Shown: positions 1 to 9,026, counted from the first letter of the stretch. The stretch: DNA of 64,000 nt from Caloranaerobacter ferrireducens (GCF_001730685.1 NZ_MDJR01000002.1:62001-126000); one strand, 5' to 3'. The notes: generated from the sequence alone by a model not told the origin. Made by a program: numbers and translations.

Positions 1-192
1 CCATTTGATGATAATTATAAGCATATTGAGGGGAATTCTTCAGCACATATAAAAGCTAGTTTGTTGGGTTTTTCAGAAACAGTTTTTATAGAAGATGGAC
101 GATTACTTTTGGGTACATGGCAGGGGATATATTTTTGTGAGTTTGACGGCCCCAGAGTTAGAAAGGTTTATGTAAAAATTATTGAAGATTAA
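1..192 (+). CDS. yjbQ: YjbQ family (UPF0047) protein, 3' end
   Basis: The first 63 codons visible are the C-terminal part of a YjbQ/UPF0047 protein; the start lies outside the window. The recognisable family signature is a HIEGN-type histidine/glutamate motif, then [12 protein letters not shown], then [16 protein letters not shown] near the end. Members are small (about 130-140 residues) and have been linked to thiamine phosphate synthase activity in complementation work, but the physiological role is not settled. The open frame ends in TAA about 60 nt before the next gene, with no clear terminator between them, so read-through into the lipoprotein gene is possible. Confidence 0.85.
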   Translation, partial: PFDDNYKHIEGNSSAHIKASLLGFSETVFIEDGRLLLGTWQGIYFCEFDGPRVRKVYVKIIED

Positions 193-250
193 TTAAGAAA
201 AAACATTAAAAATATAAAGATTGGGATATACTAACTTTGAGGTGATTGAG

Positions 251-1138
251 TTGAGAAAGACAGTAAAGTTTAAAAAAATAATTTTTGTCTTAATACTTAT
301 TTTGATAATTTTACCAGTTAGTATATCCTGCAGTAAACAACAAGAAAAACCGTCGCCTAAGACAAAAAAAGATGAAATACCTACTTCATTGAAGGCTATG
401 GTAGAAGATGTAGAAAATATATTTAAAGAAATAGAAAAAATAAAAGAAGAGAAAGAGAAGGCAGCTGAATCTAAAAAAGAAGATAAAAAGAAGGAAGAGG
501 AAAAAGATAAACAGCAGAAAGATGAAAAGCAAGATGAGTCAAAAGACAAGATGGGACAATCAGAGAAAAAGTCTGAGGAAGGAAAAGAAGAAGCTGATAT
601 AGAAGAGAAAGTAAAAAAAGCATGGGAAGCTGTAAATAAAGTAATTGTTAATGTTCATAAGAAATGGAATGAGTATGAGTTAGATGTTGTAAAAGATGGT
701 ATAAGAGAAGAAGATATAAAGAAATTTGAAGAAGCTCTTGATAATTTGACAATATCAGTAGATGCTAAAAATGAAATTAACTCTTTGTTTAATACAAATA
801 GTGTAACTTTACGTCTTTCGAACTTTTTAAATATGTATAAAGGAAACCCTGATGGTGAGGTTGAAAAATTAAAGTATAATATCAGGCAGATACATTTGTA
901 TGGAGAAATTAACGAATGGGCTAAGGCTATGGATATGTCAAAATATCTAGAACCTATTTTCGAAAGACTTAGCCAAAAAATAAAATTGGATAAAAAAGAT
1001 GAAAAGCTTAAAGAAAAACTAAAAGCTTCTATACAGGATTTAAAAAGTGTTATAGATAAGAAGAATGTTGAATTATTGAAGATTAAAAGAGATATAGCAC
1101 TTCAAAATTTGGATACTTTAAAAGAAGCAGCTAAGTAA
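251..1138 (+). CDS. Lysine/glutamate-rich lipoprotein
   Basis: A predicted exported lipoprotein of about 295 residues. I place the start at TTG 251, which has GAGGTGA 6-12 nt upstream; an in-frame ATG at 221 lacks a ribosome binding site. The N-terminus is basic (RKTVKFKK), then a hydrophobic stretch, then a lipobox-like VSIS-C with the acylated cysteine near residue 27. Residues about 55-120 are almost entirely K, E, D and Q and would form a charged linker or coiled coil; the remainder is helical and resembles helical-bundle domains of unknown role. I do not recognise a family. It stands alone, between yjbQ and a terminator. Confidence 0.75.
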   Translation: MRKTVKFKKIIFVLILILIILPVSISCSKQQEKPSPKTKKDEIPTSLKAMVEDVENIFKEIEKIKEEKEKAAESKKEDKKKEEEKDKQQKDEKQDESKDKMGQSEKKSEEGKEEADIEEKVKKAWEAVNKVIVNVHKKWNEYELDVVKDGIREEDIKKFEEALDNLTISVDAKNEINSLFNTNSVTLRLSNFLNMYKGNPDGEVEKLKYNIRQIHLYGEINEWAKAMDMSKYLEPIFERLSQKIKLDKKDEKLKEKLKASIQDLKSVIDKKNVELLKIKRDIALQNLDTLKEAAK

Positions 1139-1174
1139 AAGCCAAAGGCTATTTTGTCTTTGGCTGTATTTTTT
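1139..1174 (+). terminator. Intrinsic terminator after lipoprotein gene
   Basis: Stem GCCAAAG (1141-1147) pairs with CTTTGGC (1158-1164), followed by TGTATTTTTT. It starts directly after the lipoprotein stop codon. Confidence 0.85.
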
Positions 1175-1282
1175 GCACAAAAATATCAGAAAATTTTAAA
1201 TAAAGATTAAAATTAGACGAATTGGTGACGATAAAACATTATAATAACAATTAGAGTTAAAAAAAAGGAGAGGGTGGGAAAA

Positions 1283-2962
1283 ATGGTTAAAGTACCGAGT
1301 GATATTGAAATCGCACAAAATGCTAAAATGCAGCCAATTACAGAGGTTGCAAAAAAATGTGATATTTTAGAGGATGAATTAGAGCTATATGGAAAGTATA
1401 AGGCAAAAGTATCATTAGATGTATTAAAAAGACTAGAAAATGAACCAGATGGTAAGTTGATATTAGTTACAGCAATAAATCCAACTCCAGCAGGAGAAGG
1501 AAAAACTACAACAAACATAGGTTTAAGCATGGGATTAAATAAGATAGGTAAAAAAGCTATAACAACACTTAGAGAGCCTTCATTAGGTCCTTGTTTTGGT
1601 GTAAAGGGAGGAGCAGCAGGTGGAGGATATTCTCAGGTTGTTCCTATGGAAGATATAAACTTACATTTTACAGGAGATATCCATGCGATAACTACAGCAC
1701 ATAACTTATTAGCAGCATTACTTGATAACCATCTACATCAAGGAAATAAATTGAATATAGACCCTAGAAGAATTGTTTGGAAAAGGGTACTTGATATGAA
1801 TGACCGTGCTTTAAGAAATATCGTAGTAGGGTTAGGTGGAAGAGCAAACGGAGTTCCTAGAGAGGACGGATTCGATATAACTGTTGCTTCTGAAATTATG
1901 GCAATTCTTTGTTTAGCAACTAGTTTAGAAGATTTAAAAGAAAGAATAGGGAATATGATAGTAGCATATACATATGATAATAAACCAGTGACTGCAAACG
2001 ATTTAGATGCAACAGGAGCATTAACAATATTGCTTAAAGATGCTATAAAACCAAACTTGGTACAAACATTAGAAAATACACCTGCATTTATACATGGAGG
2101 ACCATTTGCAAATATTGCACACGGATGCAACAGTATCATGGCTACAAAACTTGCATTAAAACTAGCAGACTATGTTGTAACAGAAGCAGGATTTGGTGCT
2201 GATTTAGGTGCAGAAAAATTCTTCAATATTAAGTGTAGATTTGCAGGATTAAAACCAGATTGTGCTGTAATAGTAGCTACAGTAAGAGCACTTAAGAACC
2301 ACGGAGGAGTACCAAAGGATAAATTAAATGAAGAAAACCTTGAAGCTTTAGAAAAAGGTTTTGGAAACCTTGAAAAACATATAGAAAATGTTCAAAAATT
2401 CGGTGTTCCAGTTGTAGTAGCTATCAATGAATTCCCAACAGATACTGAAAAAGAATTAAACTTATTATTCGATAAATGTAAAGAGGCTGGAGCAGAAGTA
2501 GTTTTATCAAAAGTATGGGCAAAAGGTGGAGAAGGTGGAGTAGAACTTGCTAAGAAAGTTGTAGAGACTATAGAAAATAAACCTTCTAATTTCAAACCTT
2601 TATATGATGTTAATTTGCCAATAAAAGAAAAAATAGAAATAATAGCTAAAGAAGTTTATGGTGCAGATGGAGTTGACTTTACTAAGAAGTGTGAAAAACA
2701 AATTAAACAGATAGAAGAATTAGGTTTAGATAAGATGCCTATATGTATGGCAAAAACTCAGTATTCATTATCAGATGATCCAACATTAAAGGGAAGACCT
2801 ACAGGCTTTAGAGTAACTGTTAGAGAAATAAAAGTATCTGCTGGAGCTAAGTTCTTAGTAGCTTTAACAGGAGATATTATGACAATGCCAGGATTACCTA
2901 AAGTACCTGCAGCTAACAACATGGATATATCTAAAGATGGTGAAATAACAGGACTATTCTAA
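1283..2962 (+). CDS. fhs: Formate--tetrahydrofolate ligase
   Basis: ATP-dependent ligation of formate to tetrahydrofolate giving 10-formyl-THF; cytoplasmic, and reversible so it can make ATP from formyl-THF. About 559 residues, normal family length. The P-loop TPAGEGKTT and the following [22 protein letters not shown] region are diagnostic, as is the [14 protein letters not shown] segment. Start is ATG 1283 with AGGAG at 1266-1270; a GTG at 1274 is too close to that site. It precedes the histidine-degradation genes, where FtcD and FchA deliver one-carbon units to THF, so here it probably drains formyl-THF to formate with ATP gain. A structured repeat separates it from hutU, so co-transcription is uncertain. 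Confidence 0.97.
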   Translation: MVKVPSDIEIAQNAKMQPITEVAKKCDILEDELELYGKYKAKVSLDVLKRLENEPDGKLILVTAINPTPAGEGKTTTNIGLSMGLNKIGKKAITTLREPSLGPCFGVKGGAAGGGYSQVVPMEDINLHFTGDIHAITTAHNLLAALLDNHLHQGNKLNIDPRRIVWKRVLDMNDRALRNIVVGLGGRANGVPREDGFDITVASEIMAILCLATSLEDLKERIGNMIVAYTYDNKPVTANDLDATGALTILLKDAIKPNLVQTLENTPAFIHGGPFANIAHGCNSIMATKLALKLADYVVTEAGFGADLGAEKFFNIKCRFAGLKPDCAVIVATVRALKNHGGVPKDKLNEENLEALEKGFGNLEKHIENVQKFGVPVVVAINEFPTDTEKELNLLFDKCKEAGAEVVLSKVWAKGGEGGVELAKKVVETIENKPSNFKPLYDVNLPIKEKIEIIAKEVYGADGVDFTKKCEKQIKQIEELGLDKMPICMAKTQYSLSDDPTLKGRPTGFRVTVREIKVSAGAKFLVALTGDIMTMPGLPKVPAANNMDISKDGEITGLF

Positions 2963-2989
2963 TAATAATGGAGCTAGTCAAAGTATATA

Positions 2990-3186
2990 TATGAAAATAA
3001 CGCTCATGCGAAAGAATTTAGAAAAAACTAAAGGTTCAAATTTTTAGAAAATCCTAACGCACCTAATCAAGACGTCCTGTCTTGTAGGATGCTGGCTTAG
3101 CGTCCTGCTAAGCCTACGGATTTTCTTCAAAATTTTCACCTAGTTTTTTAACTAAATTCTTTCAAGTATTTGCTTATATTTTCATA
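2990..3186. repeat. Inverted-repeat structured element, copy 1
   Basis: A 197-bp non-coding element bounded by TATGAAAATA (2990-2999) and its reverse complement (3177-3186). The arms are imperfect inverted repeats of about 65 nt sharing GAAAGAATTTAG and GAAAATCC blocks. Between them lie two hairpins: one with CGTCCT/AGGATG (G-T wobble) and one with GGCTTAGC/GCTAAGCC. A second copy in opposite orientation is at 30922-31099. It fills most of the gap between fhs and hutU and contains no convincing ORF. It could be a MITE-like mobile element or a structured RNA. Confidence 0.75.
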
Positions 3187-3217
3187 AATATTTAAAAAGA
3201 TAAATTTGTTACAGTAT

Positions 3218-3237
3218 GGATTATTCTAATAATAATG
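3218..3237 (+). repeat. Direct repeat of the fhs 3' end
   Basis: GGATTATTCTAATAATAATG here repeats the end of fhs and its stop region, GGACTATTCTAATAATAATG at 2951-2970, with one mismatch in 20. The two copies bracket the inverted-repeat element at 2990-3186. Confidence 0.7.
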
Positions 3238-3263
3238 ACGAATAGCGAATAGCGAAAGACTAT
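3238..3263 (+). repeat. CGAATAGCGAA-type short repeat array
   Basis: ACGAATAGCGAATAGCGAAA just upstream of hutU. Related arrays occur at 12153-12175, 12551-12590 (reverse orientation), 12603-12632 and 36459-36483. All are intergenic. No hairpin or coding role is evident. Confidence 0.65.
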
Positions 3264-3291
3264 TGACGATAATTTATAAAGGGGTGTTAAT

Positions 3292-5337
3292 ATGATATCA
3301 AATATTGATATTTCCAAGGCAATGACTATTAAACTAGAAGATATGTTTGATGAACTACCAGAAATGCCAAAATTCGTTGAAGGTATAAGAAGAGCACCTA
3401 AGAGAGAGTTTACTTTAACACAAAAAGAAACAGAGTTAGCATTAAAAAATGCACTAAGATATATACCTGAAAAGTGGCATGAAAAACTTGCGCCAGAGTT
3501 TTTAGAAGAACTTTTAACTAGAGGTAGGATTTACGGTTATAGATTTAGACCTGAAGGAAATATAAAAGCAAAACCAATAGATGAATATAAGGGTAACTGT
3601 ATAGAAGGAAAAGCATTTCAAGTTATGATAGACAATAACCTTGACTTTGATATAGCTCTTTATCCTTATGAGCTTGTTACTTATGGAGAAACAGGTCAGG
3701 TTTGTCAGAACTGGATGCAGTATAGACTTATCAAAAAATATCTTGAAGTGATGACTCAAGATCAAACATTAGTAATAGAATCAGGACATCCATTAGGGCT
3801 TTTTAAATCATCACCAGAGGCTCCAAGAGTAATAATCACAAATGCTTTAATGATAGGTATGTTTGATGACCAAGAAAACTGGCATAGAGCAGCTGCACTA
3901 GGAGTTGCAAACTATGGTCAAATGACTGCTGGTGGATGGATGTATATAGGACCTCAAGGTATTGTTCATGGTACTTATAATACAATACTTAATGCAGGTA
4001 GAATTAAATTTGGTTTATCAAACGATGCAGATTTAAGAGGTCGTCTATTTGTGACTTCTGGTTTAGGTGGTATGAGTGGAGCACAAGGTAAGGCAGTTGA
4101 AATAGCTAATGGTGTAGGTATTATTGCTGAAGTTGACTATTCAAGAATACAGACGAGATATGACCAAGGATGGGTAAGTAAAATAGTAGACAACCCAGAA
4201 GAAGCATTTAAATTAGCTAAAGAATATATGGATAGAAAAGAAGGTATTGCAATAGCTTTCTATGGTAATATTGTAGATTTATTAGAATATGCAGTTGAAA
4301 ATAATATAGATATAGATCTTCTTTCTGACCAAACATCATGTCATGCAGCATATGATGGAGGATATTGTCCACAAGGGCTAACATTTGAAGAAAGAACAGA
4401 GCTTCTTAGAACTGATAAAGCTAAATTCAGAGAATTAGTAGACAAATCTTTAAGACATCATTTTGAATTAATAAAGACTTTAGTTGATAGAGGAACATAT
4501 TTCTTTGACTATGGTAACAGCTTTATGAAAGCTGTATATGATGCAGGAGTTAAAGAAATATGTAAAAATGGTGTGGATGAAAGAGATGGATTTATATTCC
4601 CATCATATGTAGAGGATATAATGGGACCACTTCTATTTGACTATGGATATGGTCCATTCAGATGGGTTTGCTTAAGTGGTAAGCGTGAAGACTTACTTAA
4701 AACAGATAAAGCTGCTATGGAATGTATAGATCCAAACAGAAGATTCCAAGATAGAGATAATTATATATGGGTAAGGGATGCAGATAAGAATAAATTAGTT
4801 GTAGGAACTCAAGCTAGAATATTATATCAAGATGCAATGGGAAGAACGAAAATAGCTCTTAAATTTAATGAGATGGTAAGAAAAGGTGAAATTGGACCTG
4901 TAATGATTGGAAGAGACCACCACGATACTGGGGGAACAGACTCACCATTCAGAGAAACATCTAATATAAAAGATGGTAGTAACATAATGGCTGATATGGC
5001 TACACAATGTTTCGCAGGAAATGCTGCAAGAGGCATGAGTCTTGTAGCACTTCATAATGGTGGTGGAGTAGGAATAGGTAAAGCTATTAATGGTGGTTTC
5101 GGATTAGTTTTAGATGGTAGTCAAAGAGTAGACAATATAATTAAAAGAGCAATGCCATGGGATGTTATGGGTGGAGTAGCAAGACGTGCATGGGCTAGAA
5201 ATGAAAATTCTATTGAAACTTGTATCGAATATAACAAAATGAATGAAGGAACAGACCATATTACAATACCATACATTCCTGATGAAGATTTAGTAAAAGG
5301 TCTTGTTGACGAAGCATTTAAGAAAATGAATAAATAA
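3292..5337 (+). CDS. hutU: Urocanate hydratase (urocanase)
   Basis: Second step of histidine degradation: NAD+-dependent hydration of urocanate to 4-imidazolone-5-propionate. The protein is 681 residues, longer than the roughly 555-residue proteobacterial form and like the long form found in some anaerobic Firmicutes. The NAD-binding GLGGMSGAQGKA block is at about residues 256-267, DQTSCHAAYDGGYCPQG at about 345-361, and HHDTGGTDSPFRETSN plus ALHNGGGVGIGKAINGG lie towards the C-terminus. ATG 3292 follows GGGGTG. It heads hutU-ftcD-hutI-fchA; a hairpin lies between it and ftcD. Confidence 0.97.
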   Translation: MISNIDISKAMTIKLEDMFDELPEMPKFVEGIRRAPKREFTLTQKETELALKNALRYIPEKWHEKLAPEFLEELLTRGRIYGYRFRPEGNIKAKPIDEYKGNCIEGKAFQVMIDNNLDFDIALYPYELVTYGETGQVCQNWMQYRLIKKYLEVMTQDQTLVIESGHPLGLFKSSPEAPRVIITNALMIGMFDDQENWHRAAALGVANYGQMTAGGWMYIGPQGIVHGTYNTILNAGRIKFGLSNDADLRGRLFVTSGLGGMSGAQGKAVEIANGVGIIAEVDYSRIQTRYDQGWVSKIVDNPEEAFKLAKEYMDRKEGIAIAFYGNIVDLLEYAVENNIDIDLLSDQTSCHAAYDGGYCPQGLTFEERTELLRTDKAKFRELVDKSLRHHFELIKTLVDRGTYFFDYGNSFMKAVYDAGVKEICKNGVDERDGFIFPSYVEDIMGPLLFDYGYGPFRWVCLSGKREDLLKTDKAAMECIDPNRRFQDRDNYIWVRDADKNKLVVGTQARILYQDAMGRTKIALKFNEMVRKGEIGPVMIGRDHHDTGGTDSPFRETSNIKDGSNIMADMATQCFAGNAARGMSLVALHNGGGVGIGKAINGGFGLVLDGSQRVDNIIKRAMPWDVMGGVARRAWARNENSIETCIEYNKMNEGTDHITIPYIPDEDLVKGLVDEAFKKMNK

Positions 5338-5340
5338 TCT

Positions 5341-5367
5341 GTATGAGGGGCTTTAAGTCCCTCATAC
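5341..5367 (+). other. Intercistronic hairpin between hutU and ftcD
   Basis: GTATGAGGG (5341-5349) pairs perfectly with CCCTCATAC (5359-5367). No T-run follows, so it is more likely an mRNA stabiliser or partial pause than a full terminator. Confidence 0.6.
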
Positions 5368-5406
5368 TGCTGATAAGAATTGAACTAAACTTAAGGAGGA
5401 GAAAAA

Positions 5407-6312
5407 ATGGCAGCAATGAAAAAGATAATAGAATGTGTACCTAATTTTAGTGAAGGTAGAGATTTAGAAAAGATAGAGAAAATAGTAAATCCGTTCAGAG
5501 GAAAAGATGGAGTTAAACTTTTAGATTATCAAAGGGATGAAGATCATAATAGATTAGTTGTAACAGTAGTTGGTGAGCCAGAGCCTTTAAAAGAAGCAGT
5601 TATTGAGGCTATGGGAGTTGCTATCGAGCTAATTGATATGACAAAACATGAAGGACAACATCCAAGAATGGGAGCTATAGATGTTGTGCCTTTTATACCT
5701 GTTAAGAATGTCAGCATGACAGAAGCTATTGAATTGTCAAAAGAAGTGGCCAGAGAAGCTGCAGAAAAGTATAATTTACCTATATTCTTATATGAAAAAT
5801 CAGCTACAAGACCAGAAAGACAAAATCTTGCTAAAATAAGAAAAGGCGAATTTGAGGGTATGGAAGAAAAACTTAAAGACCCAGATTGGAAACCAGATTT
5901 TGGTCCAGATAAAGTTCATCCAACAGCTGGAGTAACTGCTGTAGGAGCAAGGATGCCTTTAGTTGCATTTAATGTTAATTTATCTACAGATAATTTAGAA
6001 ATAGCTAATCAAATAGCTAGAAGAGTTAGACATATAAGTGGTGGTTTAAGATATTGCAAGGCTATAGGAATAGAACTTAAAGACAGAGGAATTGTTCAAG
6101 TTTCAATGAACATGACAGATTATACTAAGACAGCACTTTATAGAGTTTTTGAGCTTATAAGAATAGAAGCGAGAAGATACGGTGTAAATATAGTTGGAAG
6201 TGAGATTATAGGTCTTGTACCAATGGAAGCGTTAATTGATACTGCTGTATATTACCTTGGTATAGAAGACTTTTCTATGGAGCAAGTTTTAGAAGCTAGG
6301 ATAATGGAGTGA
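5407..6312 (+). CDS. ftcD: Glutamate formimidoyltransferase
   Basis: Transfers the formimino group from N-formimino-L-glutamate to tetrahydrofolate, releasing glutamate. The 301-residue protein matches the single-domain formiminotransferase (N- plus C-subdomain), with the typical start KIIECVPNFSEGRD, the HEGQHPRMGAIDVVPFIP motif, and HPTAGVTAVGARMPLVAFNVNL. In vertebrates this is fused to the cyclodeaminase; here the latter is the separate gene at 7585. Start ATG 5407 has AAGGAGGAG upstream. The hutI start is 4 nt after its stop, so the two are translationally linked. FtcD implies the formiminoglutamate route, so imidazolonepropionate is opened to formiminoglutamate by HutI. Confidence 0.95.
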   Translation: MAAMKKIIECVPNFSEGRDLEKIEKIVNPFRGKDGVKLLDYQRDEDHNRLVVTVVGEPEPLKEAVIEAMGVAIELIDMTKHEGQHPRMGAIDVVPFIPVKNVSMTEAIELSKEVAREAAEKYNLPIFLYEKSATRPERQNLAKIRKGEFEGMEEKLKDPDWKPDFGPDKVHPTAGVTAVGARMPLVAFNVNLSTDNLEIANQIARRVRHISGGLRYCKAIGIELKDRGIVQVSMNMTDYTKTALYRVFELIRIEARRYGVNIVGSEIIGLVPMEALIDTAVYYLGIEDFSMEQVLEARIME

Positions 6313-6316
6313 TTAC

Positions 6317-7600
6317 ATGAAAGGTAATATTATTATAAAGAATGCCAATGAGCTTGTTACTTGTAGTGGATTTAAAGCTAAGCATGGTAAAGAGATGTCT
6401 GATTTAAAGATAATTAATGATGGAGCAGTAGTAATAGAAGATGGAATTATTAAAGCAGTAGGAAAGACAGAAGAAATACTTAAACAGTATAATGAAAACA
6501 ACTATGAAGTAATAGATGCGACTGGAAAAGCTGTATTGCCTGGTTTTGTAGATTCTCATACTCATTTTGTATTTGGAGGATATAGAGCGGAAGAGTTTTC
6601 TTGGAGGCTTCGTGGAGATAGCTACATGGAAATTATGAAAAGAGGCGGCGGCATTGTAAGTACAGTTAAAGCCACTAAAGAAGCTTCTGAAGATGAACTA
6701 TTCCAATCAGGATTAAAGAGACTAGATTCAATGCTTTCTTTTGGAGTGACAACAGTAGAAGGAAAAAGTGGCTATGGATTAGATTATGAAACAGAAATTA
6801 AACAGTTAGAAGTAATGGCTAAGCTTGATAATGTACATCCTATTGATATTGCAAAAACTTTTTTAGGTCCTCATGCAGTACCAAAGGATTATAAAGGAAG
6901 AGAAGATGAATTTATAGATTTTATGATAGATGAAGTACTGCCTGTTGTTGCTGAAAGAAAATTAGCTGAATTCTGTGATATTTTTTGCGAAAAGAATGTT
7001 TTTTCCGTTGAGCAGTCTAGAAGGTATCTTAAAAAAGCTAAAGAATATGGATTTAAACTAAAAATTCATGCAGATGAAATTGTGCAGCTAGGTGGTGCCG
7101 AATTAGCGGCTGAATTAGGAGCCGTTTCAGCAGATCACCTACTGCAGGCATCAGATGAAGGAATAAGACAGATGGCTGAAAAAGGAGTTGTTGCTACGCT
7201 TTTACCTGGCACTGCATTTAGCTTAAAAGAGCCTTATGCTAGAGCTAGATATATGATAGACCAGAATTTAGCTGTTGCATTAGCTACTGATATGAATCCT
7301 GGTAGCTGTCATACAGAGTCAATACCTCTAATTTTCGCATTAGCTACACTTTATATGAATATGACTACTGAAGAAGCTATTACAGCACTTACTATTAATG
7401 GAGCTGCTGCAATAGGCAGGGTTGATAGCATAGGAAGTATAGATGTAGGTAAAAAAGGAGACATTATAATTCTTGAGTTTCCGTCATATAAGTATATTCC
7501 GTATCATATTGGTGTAAGTACTGTTGAAAAAGTGATTAAAAACGGCGTTTTAGTTTTTAATAAAGAAGATAGGGGGACAGTATTATGTTACAAGATTTAA
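6317..7600 (+). CDS. hutI: Imidazolonepropionase
   Basis: Hydrolyses 4-imidazolone-5-propionate to N-formimino-L-glutamate. The 427-residue amidohydrolase-superfamily protein shows the metal-binding HTHFVFGG after VLPGFVDSH, the GGGI loop, GPHAVPKDY, the KIHADEI histidine, SADHLL, and the ATDMNPG aspartate. Length and order of motifs are normal. Start ATG 6317 lies 4 nt after the ftcD stop. Its 3' end overlaps the start of fchA by 16 nt, which suggests translational coupling. Confidence 0.95.
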   Translation: MKGNIIIKNANELVTCSGFKAKHGKEMSDLKIINDGAVVIEDGIIKAVGKTEEILKQYNENNYEVIDATGKAVLPGFVDSHTHFVFGGYRAEEFSWRLRGDSYMEIMKRGGGIVSTVKATKEASEDELFQSGLKRLDSMLSFGVTTVEGKSGYGLDYETEIKQLEVMAKLDNVHPIDIAKTFLGPHAVPKDYKGREDEFIDFMIDEVLPVVAERKLAEFCDIFCEKNVFSVEQSRRYLKKAKEYGFKLKIHADEIVQLGGAELAAELGAVSADHLLQASDEGIRQMAEKGVVATLLPGTAFSLKEPYARARYMIDQNLAVALATDMNPGSCHTESIPLIFALATLYMNMTTEEAITALTINGAAAIGRVDSIGSIDVGKKGDIIILEFPSYKYIPYHIGVSTVEKVIKNGVLVFNKEDRGTVLCYKI

Positions 7601-8202
7601 ACCTTAAGGAATTTCTAGAAAAAACAGCTTCTAAATCACCTGTTCCAGGTGGAGGAAGTGTAGCGGCTTTAAGTGCTTCTTTATCAGCTAGTTTAATCGA
7701 AATGGTTGGTAATTTGACGATAGGTAAAAAAGGCTATGAAGATGTAGAGGATGAGATGAAAGAGATAGTTAGTATTTGTTCTAAATACAGAGAAAAATTT
7801 GTTAACGATATAGATAGAGATTCAGACGCTTTTAATAAAGTAATGGCTGCTTTTAAATTACCTAAGGATACAGAGGAAGAAAAGGCGGCTAGAAAAAAGT
7901 CTATACAAGAAAGCTTTAAAACTGCTGCATTAGTACCTCTTGAAGTAGCTGAAGATGCTTTCAAATTATTAGAGTTTGCAGCAAAGGTTGTAGAAAAGGG
8001 TAATAAAAATGCAGTTACAGATGGAGCTGTTGCAGCTATGATGGCAAGGACTGCAGTTCTTTCAGCTTTATATAATGTAAAAATAAATTTAGGTTCTATA
8101 AAAGATGAGGAATTTGTATCTAAGGTATCAAAACAGGTTGAAAGTTTAGAATCTCAAGTAAACAATATAGAAAAGGAAATACTTTCAAAAGTTGAGTTAT
8201 AA
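7585..8202 (+). CDS. fchA: Formimidoyltetrahydrofolate cyclodeaminase
   Basis: Converts 5-formimino-THF to 5,10-methenyl-THF and ammonia. The 205-residue helical protein has the family's N-terminal LEKTASKSPVPGGGSVAALSASLSA-like region (a PGGGS motif near residue 22) and a central GNKNAVTDGAVAAMMARTA segment. Start ATG 7585 follows GGGGG and lies inside the end of hutI. With fhs upstream, the product pool can be carried through methenyl- and formyl-THF to formate. It is the last gene of the operon; a terminator follows. Confidence 0.93.
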   Translation: MLQDLNLKEFLEKTASKSPVPGGGSVAALSASLSASLIEMVGNLTIGKKGYEDVEDEMKEIVSICSKYREKFVNDIDRDSDAFNKVMAAFKLPKDTEEEKAARKKSIQESFKTAALVPLEVAEDAFKLLEFAAKVVEKGNKNAVTDGAVAAMMARTAVLSALYNVKINLGSIKDEEFVSKVSKQVESLESQVNNIEKEILSKVEL

Positions 8203-8222
8203 AAAACATTTATTTACAGTTT

Positions 8223-8253
8223 GACTTCGGGCATATAAGCTCGAAGTTTTTTT
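8223..8253 (+). terminator. Intrinsic terminator of the hut operon
   Basis: ACTTCGGGC and GCTCGAAGT pair across ATATA, followed by seven T residues. Confidence 0.85.
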
Positions 8254-8390
8254 GTAGTAAAAGTCGAAATATAGGAAATTATGTTGGAAAAATATGATTG
8301 AACTAAAAAAAGCTGTTACAATAGATTCAAATTCATACAAATATAGTAAATAAAGAAATAAATTAGATGATAATAAAATGGGGGTGAGTT

Positions 8391-8462
8391 TTGAAATTTA
8401 AAATAAATATCCTAGAGTTAATATGGATAATGAAGTTATTTTCAAAAATGCCGATTATGTAA
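8391..8462 (+). CDS. Possible 23-residue amphipathic peptide
   Basis: TTG start at 8391 with a strong GGGGGTGAG just upstream, encoding 23 residues (MKFKINILELIWIMKLFSKM, then PIM). The peptide is short, basic at the N-terminus and hydrophobic, and could fold as an amphipathic helix. It lies 32 nt before the first cysteine-rich gene and probably on the same transcript. No family is recognised. It could be a leader peptide, a small toxin-like or signalling peptide, or a chance ORF; the ribosome binding site is the main argument for it. Confidence 0.4.
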   Translation: MKFKINILELIWIMKLFSKMPIM

Positions 8463-8494
8463 TTTACTGATAATATAATGAAAGAGGGATAAAA

Positions 8495-8782
8495 ATGAAG
8501 AAAATTATTTCCTTGCTTTTTATTATGATTTTGGTTTCGAACATTATTGTTTCAGATTATGCTGATGCTAGTACTAGTAAAATGTTTGATTATGAATTGT
8601 TTAAAAATAATATTATTAAACCAATGTATATTGCACATCTTTGTCATGACGGGCCATTACATGCAGAATGTGAATGGGTAACTACTATATATAATTGTGG
8701 ATGTCAAAAAATTAAATGGATTTGTTGTTGTGGAATTACGATGAAGTTTTTTGAAATACCTTGTGATAAACATAGAGAATAG
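8495..8782 (+). CDS. Secreted cysteine-rich small protein A
   Basis: A 95-residue protein with a signal peptide (MKKIISLLFIMILVSNIIVS, probable cleavage after about residue 25) and a mature part with eight cysteines and conserved histidines. The order is AHxCHDGPLH, xxCE, CGC, ICCCG, and a terminal CDKH. It is paralogous to the genes at 9027 and 9838: all three share H-x-C-H-x-G-x-x-H-x-x-C-E, C-x-C, CCCG and C-x-x-H. The arrangement suits either four disulphides outside the cell or Cys/His metal binding. RBS AGAGGG precedes ATG 8495. I recognise no named family and infer no function beyond export. Confidence 0.7.
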   Translation: MKKIISLLFIMILVSNIIVSDYADASTSKMFDYELFKNNIIKPMYIAHLCHDGPLHAECEWVTTIYNCGCQKIKWICCCGITMKFFEIPCDKHRE

Positions 8783-8964
8783 AAGTTATGTAAAAAGAAA
8801 TGTGGAAAAATAGAACGGAAATTTTATTTGTTTTCTAGAGTGAAAATTATCGAAAATATATCTTTAATGTCATAGATAATTGTTACATATTCTATTTTTT
8901 TAATTGATTTATTTATTAGTTTTTACTAATTTAGCATGAAAAATATTAAAATTTTTTTAATTTG

Positions 8965-8993
8965 CTAAAATATCATAAATAGAATTATTTTAG
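8965..8993. promoter_or_regulatory. Inverted repeat upstream of the second cysteine-rich gene
   Basis: CTAAAATA (8965-8972) and TATTTTAG (8986-8993) form a perfect 8-bp inverted repeat, 34 nt before the TTG start at 9027. It could be an operator or an AT-rich coincidence. The rest of 8783-9026 is AT-rich and shows nothing else. Confidence 0.3.
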
Positions 8994-9026
8994 GAAATTG
9001 CATTTATAAAATTAGGAGGGAAAAAA

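Noticed and set aside
193-549. Minus-strand frame rich in Ser and Phe opposite the lipoprotein gene
   Set aside because: Its composition is the mirror of a Lys/Glu-rich coding strand; no start signal.
1738-2139. Minus-strand open frames within fhs (also 2392-2595) and similar ones inside other genes
   Set aside because: They mirror strong coding frames of fhs, lack ribosome binding sites and have no recognisable domains.
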